The notes: generated by a model from the letters alone, not told the origin. A DNA stretch of 64,000 bases from Streptomyces sp. SCSIO 30461 (GCF_037023745.1 NZ_CP146101.1:1116001-1180000); one strand, 5' to 3'. Positions 1-8,945 are shown, numbered from the stretch's first letter. Made by a program: numbers and translations.

Positions 1-657
1 GTGCTCGGCGGTCTGGTCACCCACCTGTCCGTGCTGACCGTCGTCGCACTGCTGCTGATCCCCGCGACCTGGTGGATCCTGTGGCGCACCGGCTTCGGAC
101 TGCGGCTGCGGTCCTGCGGTGAGAACCCCGTCGCCGCCGAGTCACTCGGCGTCAACGTCTACAAGTACAAGTACATCGCCGTGATCATCTCCGGCGGAAT
201 GGCCGGACTCGGCGGCGCCTTCCTCGCGATCGTCTCGACGGGCATCTACCAGGAGGGCCAGACCGGCGGCCGCGGCTACATCGGTCTCGCCGCGATGATC
301 TTCGGCAACTGGATGCCTGGCGGAATGGCGCTGGGCGCCGGGCTCTTCGGCTTCACCGACAGCCTCAAGCTGCGTGGTGGCGCGGAGAACGTCCACGCCA
401 TGCTCCTGCTGCTGGCCATCCTGCTGGTGCTGGCCTTCGCCTGGCAGCTCTACAAGAAGAAGCACTGGCAGGCCGCGATCTGCCTCGGCGTCTCCGCTCT
501 GATGTTCGCCTGGTACTCGCTGACCAGCGCGCTGCCGAGCCAGTTCGTGGACGCGGCGCCCTATGTCACCACGCTGCTGGTGCTGGCGCTGTCGGCACAA
601 CGGCTACGGATGCCCAAGGCGAACGGAATGCCCTACAAGAAGGGCCAGGGCAAGTGA
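1..657 (+). CDS. Nucleoside ABC transporter permease, 3' part
   Basis: This is the C-terminal 218 residues of an inner-membrane permease of the branched-chain/ribose type (BPD_transp_2 family). The reading frame is open at base 1, so the true start lies upstream of the window; family members are about 400 residues long. Several hydrophobic segments alternate with short loops, and the stretch 'GENPVAAESLGVNV' is the cytoplasmic loop typical of this family. The protein would form the membrane channel of an ABC importer with an ATPase and a lipoprotein encoded upstream. Its stop codon overlaps the start of cytidine deaminase by 4 bp (GTGA), and thymidine phosphorylase follows. That context makes nucleosides the likely substrate. 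The family call is firm; the substrate is inferred from neighbours. Confidence 0.85.
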   Translation: MLGGLVTHLSVLTVVALLLIPATWWILWRTGFGLRLRSCGENPVAAESLGVNVYKYKYIAVIISGGMAGLGGAFLAIVSTGIYQEGQTGGRGYIGLAAMIFGNWMPGGMALGAGLFGFTDSLKLRGGAENVHAMLLLLAILLVLAFAWQLYKKKHWQAAICLGVSALMFAWYSLTSALPSQFVDAAPYVTTLLVLALSAQRLRMPKANGMPYKKGQGK

Positions 658-1136
658 CGTCCGCGTCCGCCCAAGGTCCCGGCGCCGGAAGCCACGGCGT
701 CGATGGCCACGTTGCCGAGAGCCGCGACGCGGCCGACGCCTTCGACTGGGAGGCCCTGCGGGAGCTGGCACGGGACGTGATGTCCCGTGCCTACGCCCCC
801 TACTCGGGTTTCCCGGTCGGGGCCGCGGCCCGGGTCGACGACGGCCGCACGGTCGTCGGGTGCAACGTCGAGAACGCCTCGTACGGGCTCGGCCTCTGCG
901 CCGAGTGCGGCCTGGTCTCGCAGCTCCAGACCACTGGCGGCGGCCGGCTCACCCACTTCACCTGTGTGGACGGCAACGGCGATGTACTGATGCCGTGCGG
1001 TCGCTGCCGTCAGCTGCTGTACGAGTTCGGCGGGCCCGGTCTGCTGCTGGAGACCGCCACGGGCGTTCTCACGCTGGCCGAGATGCTGCCTCTGGCCTTC
1101 GGGCCCGAACAACTCGGCCCTGGGAAGCTCGGCTAG
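654..1136 (+). CDS. cdd: Cytidine deaminase
   Basis: Hydrolytic deamination of cytidine and deoxycytidine to uridine and deoxyuridine, in the cytoplasm. The 160-residue protein has the substrate motif CNVENASYG (about 70-78), the zinc and catalytic motif CAE (C82, E84) and PCGRCRQ (C115, C118). The Cys-Ala-Glu form marks the tetrameric, three-cysteine-ligand class. The start is the GTG at 654, which overlaps the permease stop as GTGA and implies translational coupling. It gives an N-terminal extension of about 30 residues over the usual length; a start further inside would remove it but would lose the coupling. Its product feeds thymidine phosphorylase encoded just downstream. Confidence 0.95.
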   Translation: MTSASAQGPGAGSHGVDGHVAESRDAADAFDWEALRELARDVMSRAYAPYSGFPVGAAARVDDGRTVVGCNVENASYGLGLCAECGLVSQLQTTGGGRLTHFTCVDGNGDVLMPCGRCRQLLYEFGGPGLLLETATGVLTLAEMLPLAFGPEQLGPGKLG

Positions 1137-1140
1137 ACCA

Positions 1141-1174
1141 GCGGCCCCTCCGCTCCCCCAGGCGGAGGGGCCGC
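1141..1174 (+). terminator. Intra-operon hairpin between cdd and deoA
   Basis: Perfect 13-bp stem GCGGCCCCTCCGC (1141-1153 with 1162-1174) around an 8-nt loop. It starts 4 nt after the cdd stop and 76 nt before deoA. It has no T-run, as is normal for high-GC actinobacterial terminators. It could stop or attenuate transcription, or protect the 3' end of the transporter-cdd message. Confidence 0.6.
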
Positions 1175-1249
1175 GGCACTCGCTCTTCGTACCACCCTTG
1201 CGTACCACCCCTCGCACCACCTGGTTCGACCGGAAGGACCCCTCAGCAC

Positions 1250-2527
1250 ATGGACGCCATCTCCGTCATCCGCACCAAGCGCGACCGCGGCGAGCTCAGC
1301 CCCGAGCAGATCGACTGGGTCATCGACGCGTACACCCGGGGCGAGGTCGCCGATGAGCAGATGTCGGCGCTGGCCATGGCGATCCTGCTCAACGGTATGA
1401 ACCGGGCCGAGATCGCCCGCTGGACCGCCGCGATGATCGCGTCCGGCGAGCGCATGGACTTCTCCTCGCTGTCCCGCCCGACGGCCGACAAGCACTCCAC
1501 CGGCGGCGTCGGCGACAAGATCACGCTGCCGCTCGCCCCGCTGGTCGCCGCCTGCGGCGCGGCCGTACCGCAGTTGTCCGGCCGCGGTCTCGGTCACACC
1601 GGCGGCACCCTGGACAAGCTGGAGTCCATCCCCGGCTGGCGTGCACTGCTCTCCAACGAGGAGATGCTCGACGTGCTCGACACCACCGGCGCGGTCATCT
1701 GCGCGGCCGGTGACGGCCTCGCCCCGGCCGACAAGAAGCTCTACGCGCTGCGCGATGTCACCGGCACCGTCGAGGCCATCCCGCTGATCGCCTCCTCGAT
1801 CATGTCGAAGAAGATCGCCGAGGGCACCGGCTCCCTGGTGCTGGACGTCAAGGTCGGCTCCGGCGCCTTCATGAAGACCATCGAGAACGCGCGCGAGCTC
1901 GCCTCCACGATGGTCGGCCTCGGTACCGACCACGGGGTCAAGACCGTCGCCCTGCTCACCGACATGTCCACGCCGCTCGGCCTCACCGCGGGCAACGCCC
2001 TTGAGGTCCGCGAGTCCGTCGAGGTGCTCGCGGGAGGCGGTCCCCAGGACGTCATCGACCTCACCGTGGCACTCGCCCAGGAGATGCTGGACGCGGCCGG
2101 GATCAAGGACGCCGACCCGGCGAAGGCGCTCACGGACGGTTCCGCGATGGACGTCTGGCGCCGCATGATCGCCGCCCAGGGCGGTGACCCGGACGCCACC
2201 CTGCCGGTCGCCCGCGAGCAGCATGTGATCACGGCTCCGTCGTCGGGCGTCCTCACCCGCCTCGACGCGTACGGCATCGGCGTCGCCGCCTGGCGTCTGG
2301 GCGCCGGCCGTGCCCGCAAGGAGGACCCGGTCCAGGCGGGCGCGGGTATCGAGATGCACGCCAAGCCCGGCGAGCCGGTGACCGCGGGGCAGCGCCTGAT
2401 GACGCTGCACACGGACACCCCGGAGAAGTTCGCTTACGCCCTGGAGTCCCTGGAAGGCTCGTTCGACATCGCCGCGTCGGACACTCGGTTCACCGCGAAC
2501 CCGATCGTGCTGGACCGTATCGCCTGA
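1250..2527 (+). CDS. deoA: Thymidine phosphorylase
   Basis: Reversible phosphorolysis of thymidine or deoxyuridine to the base plus 2-deoxyribose 1-phosphate. The 425-residue product has the phosphate-binding KHSTGGVGDK (81-90) and the glycosyltransferase family 3 signature starting SGRGLGHTGGT (110-120). The start is ATG 1250, preceded by GGAAGGA at 1232-1238; the frame stays open far upstream, but that part overlaps cdd and is not protein-like. Actinobacterial enzymes of this family are often annotated simply as pyrimidine/thymidine phosphorylase, so activity on uridine cannot be excluded. It acts between cytidine deaminase and the mutase and aldolase encoded at 17-23 kb. A strong hairpin follows at 2572-2605. 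Confidence 0.95.
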   Translation: MDAISVIRTKRDRGELSPEQIDWVIDAYTRGEVADEQMSALAMAILLNGMNRAEIARWTAAMIASGERMDFSSLSRPTADKHSTGGVGDKITLPLAPLVAACGAAVPQLSGRGLGHTGGTLDKLESIPGWRALLSNEEMLDVLDTTGAVICAAGDGLAPADKKLYALRDVTGTVEAIPLIASSIMSKKIAEGTGSLVLDVKVGSGAFMKTIENARELASTMVGLGTDHGVKTVALLTDMSTPLGLTAGNALEVRESVEVLAGGGPQDVIDLTVALAQEMLDAAGIKDADPAKALTDGSAMDVWRRMIAAQGGDPDATLPVAREQHVITAPSSGVLTRLDAYGIGVAAWRLGAGRARKEDPVQAGAGIEMHAKPGEPVTAGQRLMTLHTDTPEKFAYALESLEGSFDIAASDTRFTANPIVLDRIA

Positions 2528-2571
2528 TCCGAGGCGGGTGCGCTCGGCATACGCCTTTGGCCCTTACGGGT

Positions 2572-2605
2572 GAACGGGACCGGTGGACCCCCACCGGTCC
2601 CGTTC
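2572..2605 (+). terminator. Terminator of the cdd-deoA operon
   Basis: Perfect 15-bp stem GAACGGGACCGGTGG (2572-2586) with 2591-2605 and a 4-nt loop (ACCC), 44 nt after the deoA stop. Confidence 0.75.
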
Positions 2606-2639
2606 GGCCTACCGGGATCGGTGACGCACCGATTGAGGG

Positions 2640-2891
2640 GGACCGCCGTCGAGTGCACTCGCTGTCGGGCCCCCCGACGGCTCAGGGCCACGAGTGGGAC
2701 GACGTCGTCCGGATCCGGGAGGAGACGGGCGCATCCGGCAGATGGCGCTCCGGCCGCCCCGCCGCGACGCTCTGCGGGGAGCCGAGGAACGGGCTGTACC
2801 GCGTGCTCGACTCGATGAAGTACGGCGAGGACATCCAGCTCCCCGCCCCATTCGATCCGACGTCGACACCGGCGACTTTCCGGTCAGCTGA
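2640..2891 (+). pseudogene. Degraded Uma2-family endonuclease remnant
   Basis: Two overlapping frames together read like the C-terminus of a Uma2-type (PD-(D/E)XK-like) protein. One frame gives GLYRVLDSMKYGEDIQLPAP at about 2790-2850. The other then gives a tail ending DVDTGDFPVS with a stop at 2889-2891. Uma2 proteins typically end with a conserved YG..I.LP.P......LDT..FP block, so the match is best explained by a frameshift near 2850-2870. Nothing upstream supplies the catalytic part. Recognition is from memory of the family, and confidence is moderate. Confidence 0.5.
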
Positions 2892-2948
2892 CGGCTCCCT
2901 ATCCGGTCCCGCCGATGAGCTGTCGTCCTCCTCCCGGTCAGAACCCGT

Positions 2949-3278
2949 GTGGACAGCAGCGCCCAGCCCCTCGTACTGGAACTCACCGGCCGGATCATCC
3001 CGTCCGACGTGCCCCTGCTCTGCGCCCGGCTGCGGGCCGCCTTCGTGACCCCGGCAGGGCCGGGGGAGGTGGTCGTCTGCGACGCCGCGCGGCTCACCGT
3101 GGCCGACCTGACCGCGATCGACGCCATCGCGCGGCTTCGGCTCACCGCCCGGCGCCTCGGGAGGGGATTCCGGCTGCGGAACGCCGGGCCCGAGCTGCTC
3201 GGGCTGCTGGAGCTGGTCGGGCTCGGCGAGGCAGACCCGGATGGCTGGGGCGGCCTCAGTCCTCCGCCGCCGCGCTGA
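2949..3278 (+). CDS. STAS-domain protein
   Basis: A 109-residue soluble protein that is essentially one STAS domain, the fold of anti-sigma-factor antagonists. Visible hallmarks are the N-terminal beta-strand LVLELTGRI, the central VVVCDAARLTVADLTAID strand-loop-helix where the phosphorylatable Ser/Thr normally sits (T at about residue 50), and a helix rich in Leu/Arg. The GTG start at 2949 has only a weak ribosome-binding site, so the exact start is uncertain. Its 3' end overlaps the convergent sigma-factor gene by 23 bp. No kinase (RsbW-like) partner is next to it. A regulatory role through protein binding is likely, but the partner is unknown. Confidence 0.7.
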   Translation: MDSSAQPLVLELTGRIIPSDVPLLCARLRAAFVTPAGPGEVVVCDAARLTVADLTAIDAIARLRLTARRLGRGFRLRNAGPELLGLLELVGLGEADPDGWGGLSPPPPR

Positions 3279-4242
3279 GCCGCTCGGGCAGCCCGAACAG
3301 CGGGAACCAGCGCTTGGTGTCCAGGAAGAAGTCCATTGCGCCGACCTTCCCGTCCCTGACCTCCAGGAGGATCAGCGCCCAGGGCTCGTACCCGTCGCCG
3401 GTCCCGCCGGAGTGGCTCGGGTGGTACTGCGCGAAGGCGGGAGAGCCGTTCGCCACGGTCGGCAGCAGACGGGAGCCGCGGCAGACCTCGCCGACGCCCA
3501 GCATCCAGCCGGCGATGTCGTCGTGACCGCGCAGCCACAGGTCGTACGGCGGCATGGACATGGTGGCGTCCTCGTGCAGCAGCGCGGTCAGCGCCTTCAT
3601 GTCGTAGCCCTCGAAAGCCGTCACATAGCGCTCCAGCAGCCGCTGCTGCCTCTCGTCCAGCGGATCGGCCCGGTCGGACTCCTTGGGCGCCTGCTCGGTG
3701 AGGGTGGAGCGGGCACGCTGGAGGGCGCTGTTCACCGAGGCGACCGAGGTGCCCAGCAGCTCCGCGACCTCAGCCGCCTTCCAAGCCAGCACCTCGCGCA
3801 GGATGAGCACGGCACGCTGTTTGGGCGGCAGGTGCTGGAGCGTCGCGACGAAGGCGAGCCGGATCGAATCCCGCTCGACGGTCCGGTCCGCCGGGTCGGC
3901 CGTCGATGCGAGCACCCGCGAGTCCGGCACCGGTTCCAGCCAGGTGAGTTCAGGGCGGGCATGAAGCCGCGCCTGGGCGACCGGGGTCGGAGCGGACAGG
4001 TCCATCGGGCGGGCCCGGCGATTGGCCGCGCTCAGCATGTCCAGGCACACGTTGGTCGCGATCCGGTACAGCCATGAGCGCAGGGACGATCTGCCCTCGA
4101 ACTTCTCCAGGCTCTTCCAGGCGCGCACCATCGTGTCCTGGACGGCGTCCTCCGCCTCGAACGCGGAGCCCAGCATGCGGTAGCAGTAGCCGGTCAGCTC
4201 CGTCCGGTGTCCCTCAAGCCGGGAGTCGAGATCCTGTGTCAT
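3256..4242 (-). CDS. ECF sigma factor with C-terminal SnoaL-like domain
   Basis: A 328-residue extracytoplasmic-function sigma factor. Region 2 covers about 15-85 (AEDAVQDTMVRAWKSLEKFE, then SWLYRIATNVCLD), and region 4 about 130-185 (LPPKQRAVLILREVLAWKA). After it comes a NTF2/SnoaL-like domain of about 120 residues with the typical LLHEDATMSMPPYDLWLRG strand. Such fused domains are known to replace a separate anti-sigma factor in several ECF groups (SigJ/TIGR02960-like), and no anti-sigma gene is adjacent here. I chose ATG 4242 because an AGGGGTGG ribosome-binding site precedes it; 12 more residues are possible from an upstream start. Convergent and overlapping with the STAS gene. Confidence 0.88.
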   Translation of the reverse strand: MTQDLDSRLEGHRTELTGYCYRMLGSAFEAEDAVQDTMVRAWKSLEKFEGRSSLRSWLYRIATNVCLDMLSAANRRARPMDLSAPTPVAQARLHARPELTWLEPVPDSRVLASTADPADRTVERDSIRLAFVATLQHLPPKQRAVLILREVLAWKAAEVAELLGTSVASVNSALQRARSTLTEQAPKESDRADPLDERQQRLLERYVTAFEGYDMKALTALLHEDATMSMPPYDLWLRGHDDIAGWMLGVGEVCRGSRLLPTVANGSPAFAQYHPSHSGGTGDGYEPWALILLEVRDGKVGAMDFFLDTKRWFPLFGLPERLSAAAED

Positions 4243-4336
4243 CGGTCCACCCCTGTCGCCGGTCACCCAACCGTTCACGCCCTCGGGACGCTACCGGAGG
4301 GGTCTGACAACGGGGCGATCGCGCGGTTTGCCGTGT

Positions 4337-5644
4337 CTACGAACGGATCTCGGCGAACACGGTGAGCTCGCCCGCGCGCCGGCATTCCCGCTGCTCGCGC
4401 TGCTGCGCGACCCGGGCCGCGTACGACCCGTACAGCGTGACCGACACGACGCCGAGCACGGCCAGCAGCCCGAGCAGCACCGTGCCGGCCCAGCCGGCGG
4501 AGTGGAAGGCGATCGCGCCCAGCGTGCCGCCCGCGCTGCTGCCGAGGTAGTACGCCGACTGGTACAGCGCGGAGGCCTGGGCGCGGCCGGTCTTCGCCGT
4601 GCGGCTCACCGATGAGGAGGCGACGGCGTGGCCCGCGAAGAACCCCGCGGTGATCAGCACCAGACCGGTGAGCACGGCGGCCAGTGAGTCGGCGAGCGAG
4701 AGCAGCAGCCCCGCCGCGGTGGTCCCGACCGCGAGGTACAGCGCGCCGCGCCGACCGAGGCGGCCGACCAGCCTGCCCGCCGCGGCGGAGGAGACCGTAC
4801 CGACCAGGTACACCAGGAATATGGAGCCGACGATGCCCTGGGGGAGACCGAAGGGGGCGCCGACCAGCCGGTATCCGATCACCGTGTAGACCGCGCCGAA
4901 CACGGTCATGAACAGCGCGCCGATGATGTACAGCCGCATCAGCAGCGGGTCGGACAGATGTCCGCGTACGGTGCGTGCGAGCGTGCGAGGGTCGAGTGAA
5001 CCGGGGGTGAAGTGCCGGGCCCGGGGCAGCAGCAGGCGGAAGGCCACCGCGCACACCAGGGCCAGCACCGCGACCGCGGCGAGAGCCGCACGCCAGCCCC
5101 AGAGCTGGGCCGTCCAACCGGTGACGACACGGCCGCTCATACCACCGATGCTGTTGCCCGCCACGAACAGGCCGATCGCGGCGACCAGTGCCTTGGGCCG
5201 CACCTCCTCGGCGAGATAGGCCATGGCGGACGCGGGCAGACCGGCCAGCGCCGCGCCCTGGACCGCGCGCAGGGCGATCAGCCATTCGAGGTTCGGTGCG
5301 AGCGGCACCAGTACGGCGACGGCGACGGCGACCACCAGGGAGACCGTCATCAGCCGCACCCGTCCGAAGCGCTCGGACAGCGCGCTCAGCGGCAGTACAC
5401 ACAGCGCCAGTGCGGCGGTGGCCGCGGAGACCGTCCAGCTGGCCGCGCTCGCGCTCACCCCGAAGTCGTCGGAGATGGCGGGGAGCAGGGCCTGGGTGGA
5501 GTAGAGGAGGACGAAGGTCGCGAGGCCGGCGGCGAAGAGGGCGAAGCTCATGCGGCGGTAGCCGGGCAGACCCGGGGCGAGCTGACGGGACGGCGAGGTG
5601 AGGGCACCCACGGCCGTGGGCGCCCCGGTACTGGCGGAAGGCAT
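4337..5644 (-). CDS. MFS transporter, YnfM-like
   Basis: A 435-residue polytopic membrane protein with about 12 hydrophobic helices and the MFS motif-A variant LSERFGRVRLM after the second helix. A second intracellular loop, GRLVGRLGRRGALYLAVG, precedes helix 9. The sequence resembles the E. coli YnfM/arabinose-efflux branch, so a drug- or metabolite-proton antiporter is the likely role; the substrate cannot be read from sequence. Start ATG 5644 is the first position where the protein becomes MFS-like. It is divergent from a LysR regulator, and a LysR-type box lies at 5671-5685. Control by that regulator is therefore likely. Confidence 0.88.
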   Translation of the reverse strand: MPSASTGAPTAVGALTSPSRQLAPGLPGYRRMSFALFAAGLATFVLLYSTQALLPAISDDFGVSASAASWTVSAATAALALCVLPLSALSERFGRVRLMTVSLVVAVAVAVLVPLAPNLEWLIALRAVQGAALAGLPASAMAYLAEEVRPKALVAAIGLFVAGNSIGGMSGRVVTGWTAQLWGWRAALAAVAVLALVCAVAFRLLLPRARHFTPGSLDPRTLARTVRGHLSDPLLMRLYIIGALFMTVFGAVYTVIGYRLVGAPFGLPQGIVGSIFLVYLVGTVSSAAAGRLVGRLGRRGALYLAVGTTAAGLLLSLADSLAAVLTGLVLITAGFFAGHAVASSSVSRTAKTGRAQASALYQSAYYLGSSAGGTLGAIAFHSAGWAGTVLLGLLAVLGVVSVTLYGSYAARVAQQREQRECRRAGELTVFAEIRS

Positions 5645-5670
5645 ATGTAGAAGGTATGCGCGGTGTTTTG

Positions 5671-5685
5671 ATGCGTCCAATGCAT
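5671..5685. promoter_or_regulatory. Candidate LysR operator (T-N11-A)
   Basis: ATGCGTCCAATGCAT is an interrupted palindrome (ATGC-N7-GCAT) that contains the LysR consensus T-N11-A. It sits in the 62-bp gap between the divergent MFS and LysR genes, where autoregulation and activation sites of LysR systems normally lie. Confidence 0.55.
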
Positions 5686-5706
5686 GGAACGGCTTTAATC
5701 GTTCCC

Positions 5707-6660
5707 ATGGTGCATGAACACAGCTCAGGGCATCGGGTGTCGCAGAACAGTTACGAAGAAGACATGAGGCTGCTGCTTGCTCCGCGCCTCGCGTACTTCT
5801 CGGGAGTCGCCCGCCACGAGCATGTGACCCGGGCCGCACAGGAGCTCGGCGTGCCCCAGTCCACGCTGTCGCGCGCCATGGTCCGGCTCGAAGACGACCT
5901 CGGTGTGGCGCTGTTCACCCGCAAGGGCCGCACGGTGTCGCTGACTCCGGCGGGCCGCACCTTCCTGACCGCCGCGGAGCGCGCCCTCGCCGAGGTCGAA
6001 CGGGCGGCGGAATCGGTGCGGGCCGATGCCGACCCGTCCGGTGGCAAGGTCGCCTTCGGCTTTCTGCACACCATGGGCAGCGAGACGGTACCGGAGCTCA
6101 TCCGTGCCTTTCGCGTCGACCACCCCCGGGTGCGTTTCACCCTCGTCCAGAACTACGGCGAGGCGATGATCGAGCGCCTGCGTGCCGGGGAGTTGGACCT
6201 GTGCCTGACATCCCCGGTGCCGGAGGCGCCCGATCTCGTCTCCCGCCGCCTGGACGAGCAGCGCCTGCGGCTCGTGGTCCCCCACGAGCACCGGCTGGCG
6301 TCGCGCAAGCGCATCCGGCTGGCGGAGGCGGCGGACGAGACGTTCGTGACCCTGGAGCCCGGCTACGGCCTGCGGCGCATCACCGACGCACTCTGCGCCG
6401 AAGCGGGCTTCAAACCCCGTGTCGCCTTCGAGGGTGAGGAAGCCGAGACGCTGCGCGGCCTGGTCGCCGCCGGGCTGGGCGTGGCCCTGCTCCCACCACC
6501 CGCGGTTCCCCGTCCCGAGGTCGTCGAACTGACGGTCACGGCCCCGCGCGCGGTGCGCGAGATCGGCGTCGCCTGGCTCGACGGACACGAGGACACCGCC
6601 CCGGTGGCCGCCTTCAAGAAGTTCCTGCTGTCGCGGCGGGGCAAGCTGCTGCCCGACTGA
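5707..6660 (+). CDS. LysR-family transcriptional regulator
   Basis: DNA-binding regulator of 317 residues from ATG 5707. The winged helix-turn-helix is clear (HVTRAAQELGVPQSTLSRAM, about residues 39-58), followed by the LysR linker and an effector-binding domain (GKVAFGFLHTMGSETVPELI to the C-terminus) of the periplasmic-binding-protein fold. Other starts are ATG 5764, which gives the classical short N-terminus, and ATG 5656. The latter would overlap the operator, so I reject it. It likely controls the divergent MFS exporter through the T-N11-A box between them and responds to an unknown small molecule. Confidence 0.88.
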   Translation: MVHEHSSGHRVSQNSYEEDMRLLLAPRLAYFSGVARHEHVTRAAQELGVPQSTLSRAMVRLEDDLGVALFTRKGRTVSLTPAGRTFLTAAERALAEVERAAESVRADADPSGGKVAFGFLHTMGSETVPELIRAFRVDHPRVRFTLVQNYGEAMIERLRAGELDLCLTSPVPEAPDLVSRRLDEQRLRLVVPHEHRLASRKRIRLAEAADETFVTLEPGYGLRRITDALCAEAGFKPRVAFEGEEAETLRGLVAAGLGVALLPPPAVPRPEVVELTVTAPRAVREIGVAWLDGHEDTAPVAAFKKFLLSRRGKLLPD

Positions 6661-6681
6661 CGGCGGTCGGCGACCGTCCGT

Positions 6682-6700
6682 CCGCACCGGCCCGGTGCGG
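6682..6700. terminator. Short hairpin between convergent genes
   Basis: CCGCACCG (6682-6689) pairs with CGGTGCGG (6693-6700) across a 3-nt loop. It lies in the 60-bp gap between the convergent LysR and hydrolase genes, a likely weak bidirectional terminator. Confidence 0.4.
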
Positions 6701-6720
6701 TGGCCGAGTACGCGAAGGCC

Positions 6721-7617
6721 TCAGCGCCGCTGCCGCGGCAGACTGCCGAACCCCGCAGCGAGGGGCATCCGCAGTCCCAGCGGCGGTGGCGCCGCCAGCG
6801 CGTCGGCCACCGGACGTGCGAAGGCCCGTGAGAACAACGCGCCGAGTACGAAATCCGTGGCAAGCGCCCGCACTTCGGCTCGGTACTGGCGCAGGGCGTG
6901 GCCGTCGGAGTGGACCTCGAAGCGGCAGGTGTCGCGGTTGGTCTTCTTGGCCCGTTCCGCGAGGCGGTAGGTGAGCTCCGGATCGATCCGGGCGTCATTG
7001 GTGCCGTGCACGATCAGCACCTGGCGGCCGGTGAGCTGCTTCACCGGTTCGCTGGGTGCCGTGACGTCGTCCTGCGGCAGCCAAGGGGCGAGTGCCAGTA
7101 CCGAATTGACGGCCGAGTGCCCTGCGGCACGCAGCGCGGCCCGGCCGCCCATGCCGTGTCCCGCCAGGCAGACCGGGATGTCCCCGTAGCGCCGCACCGC
7201 CTCGTCAGCCGCCCAGACGGCGTCCCGAGCGAGCTGCGCCTCCGTACCGTTCCAGCCCCGGCCCCTGTAGCGCACGACATGGGCCACGAGTCCGTCCCGT
7301 CCACCCGCTCGCGCCAGCGTCCGGGCCAGGGGCAGTGCGGCGGCACGCGATACCGCCGAGGGGCCGCGGGCCGACTCGGGCTCGCCGTCGGGCAGCACCA
7401 GCACCACCCCGCTCACGGCGCCGTCCGCCGCTGCAGGGCTCGACATCGCGCCCCTGACCGGCCGCCCCAGCCGCGCGTGCGCCGGCCCGCCTCCGCGCCC
7501 CGCGCCCGCTGCGAGAGGGGTCCGCGCCAGGGGGGTTCGCGCCGCCGCACGGCTCGTCGCGCCCGCCTGCGTACCGGCTGAACGCCCCCACCACCGGGGG
7601 AGTGCGTGGTGTGCCAT
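6721..7617 (-). CDS. Alpha/beta hydrolase (dienelactone hydrolase-like)
   Basis: A 298-residue protein. The first 60 residues are Ala/Gly/Arg-rich and look disordered; the rest is an alpha/beta-hydrolase core. The nucleophile elbow is GHGMGG, that is G-H-G-M-G where serine is expected in GxSxG, so the nucleophile serine appears to be missing. An acid ([15 protein letters not shown]) and a histidine (VHSDGHAL) follow in the right order. It may therefore be a non-canonical or non-catalytic hydrolase. No signal peptide is evident. It diverges from adenosine deaminase; the 115-bp gap contains the CTACGCGCGTAG palindrome, so both may share control. Substrate unknown. Confidence 0.78.
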   Translation of the reverse strand: MAHHALPRWWGRSAGTQAGATSRAAARTPLARTPLAAGAGRGGGPAHARLGRPVRGAMSSPAAADGAVSGVVLVLPDGEPESARGPSAVSRAAALPLARTLARAGGRDGLVAHVVRYRGRGWNGTEAQLARDAVWAADEAVRRYGDIPVCLAGHGMGGRAALRAAGHSAVNSVLALAPWLPQDDVTAPSEPVKQLTGRQVLIVHGTNDARIDPELTYRLAERAKKTNRDTCRFEVHSDGHALRQYRAEVRALATDFVLGALFSRAFARPVADALAAPPPLGLRMPLAAGFGSLPRQRR

Positions 7618-7704
7618 GGCAGAACAGTCTCAGAAGTACACGTGTACTCCACCCGTCCGCACGGTCACTGTTACGTATCGACCCGTGATTCGTGTAGCGG
7701 CCCT

Positions 7705-7716
7705 CTACGCGCGTAG
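7705..7716. promoter_or_regulatory. Shared nucleoside-regulon palindrome, add copy
   Basis: Perfect 12-bp palindrome CTACGCGCGTAG ending 16 nt before the add start codon. A -10-like TACAGT follows at 7722-7727. Identical palindromes precede deoC (18716-18727) and purine nucleoside phosphorylase (23820-23831). Position overlapping the promoter suggests repression. Confidence 0.7.
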
Positions 7717-7732
7717 GGAATACAGTGCCGAA

Positions 7733-8926
7733 ATGAAGAGCCAGACCACGAATGTGTCATCCCGGGGAACCGCCCCGGGGCCCGAGAGGCCGACCGCGGA
7801 CCAGATCCGCCGCGCCCCGAAGGTGCTCCTCCACGACCACCTCGACGGTGGCCTGCGCCCCGGCACCATCATCGAGCTCGCGCGTGACGCGGGTTATGAC
7901 GCGCTGCCCGAGGCTGAACCCGACAAGCTCGGCATCTGGTTCCACGAAGCCGCCGACTCCGGCTCGTTGGAACGCTACCTGGAGACGTTCGCCCATACGT
8001 GTGCCGTCATGCAGACCCGTGAAGCCCTGAAGCGGGTCGCCACCGAATGCGCGGAGGACCTCGCCGAGGACGGTGTGGTCTACGCGGAGGTGCGCTACGC
8101 ACCCGAACAGCACCTGGAAGCGGGACTGACCCTCGAACAGGTCGTCGAAGCCATCAACGAGGGCTTCCGCGAAGGTGAACGCCTCGCCCGCGCGAACGGA
8201 CACCGCATCCGCATCGGCGCCCTGCTCACGGCCATGCGCCATGCGGCACGCGCCCTGGAGATCGCAGAACTCGCTAACACCTACCGGGACTCGGGCGTCG
8301 TCGGCTTCGACATCGCCGGTGCGGAGGCGGGCTTCCCGCCCACCCGCCACCTTGACGCGTTCGAGTACCTCAAGCGGGAGAACAACCACTTCACCATCCA
8401 CGCCGGTGAGGCTTTCGGCCTGCCGTCGATCTGGCAGGCGCTCCAGTGGTGCGGTGCCGATCGGCTCGGCCATGGAGTGCGGATCATCGACGATATCGAG
8501 GTCGCCGACGACGGCACGGTGAAGCTCGGCCGCCTCGCCGCGTACGTGCGCGACAAGCGGATCCCGCTGGAGCTGTGTCCGACCTCCAACCTCCAGACCG
8601 GCGCGGCCGCTTCGTACGAAGAACACCCGATCGGGCTGCTGCGGCGGCTGCGGTTCAGGACCACGGTCAACACGGACAACCGATTGATGAGCAACACCAG
8701 CATGAGCCGCGAATTCGAGCTGCTCACGGAGGCGTTCGGCTACACGCTCGATGACATTCAGTGGTTCACCGTCAATGCGATGAAGTCCGCGTTCATCCCG
8801 TTCGATGAACGTCTCGCGATGATCAACGATGTGATCAAGCCGGGCTACGCGGAGCTGAAGTCCGAGTGGCTGTTCCGGCAGACCGAGGCCGCCGCGAGCG
8901 GCGACAGCTCGCGCGTCGAGGGCTGA
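7733..8926 (+). CDS. add: Adenosine deaminase
   Basis: Hydrolyses adenosine and deoxyadenosine to inosine and deoxyinosine. The 397-residue TIM-barrel metalloenzyme shows the first zinc motif LHDHLDGG (about 34-41), the IHAGEAFG motif with catalytic Glu, LGHGVRI with zinc His, and the late [11 protein letters not shown] with the metal Asp. I take ATG 7733 as the start; the frame is open upstream to 7616, but that stretch crosses the promoter and operator. A -10-like TACAGT only 5 nt from ATG raises the possibility of a leaderless transcript. Products feed the purine nucleoside phosphorylase at 22986-23795, whose promoter carries the same palindrome. Confidence 0.95.
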   Translation: MKSQTTNVSSRGTAPGPERPTADQIRRAPKVLLHDHLDGGLRPGTIIELARDAGYDALPEAEPDKLGIWFHEAADSGSLERYLETFAHTCAVMQTREALKRVATECAEDLAEDGVVYAEVRYAPEQHLEAGLTLEQVVEAINEGFREGERLARANGHRIRIGALLTAMRHAARALEIAELANTYRDSGVVGFDIAGAEAGFPPTRHLDAFEYLKRENNHFTIHAGEAFGLPSIWQALQWCGADRLGHGVRIIDDIEVADDGTVKLGRLAAYVRDKRIPLELCPTSNLQTGAAASYEEHPIGLLRRLRFRTTVNTDNRLMSNTSMSREFELLTEAFGYTLDDIQWFTVNAMKSAFIPFDERLAMINDVIKPGYAELKSEWLFRQTEAAASGDSSRVEG

Positions 8927-8945
8927 TCGGCCCCGCACGGCCCCG

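Noticed and set aside
142..600. 152-codon minus-strand frame opposite the transporter
   Set aside because: Shadow of the permease gene.
563..1249. Upstream extension of the deoA frame (extra 229 codons)
   Set aside because: It overlaps cdd in another frame, is Arg-rich shadow sequence, and a good ribosome-binding site precedes ATG 1250.
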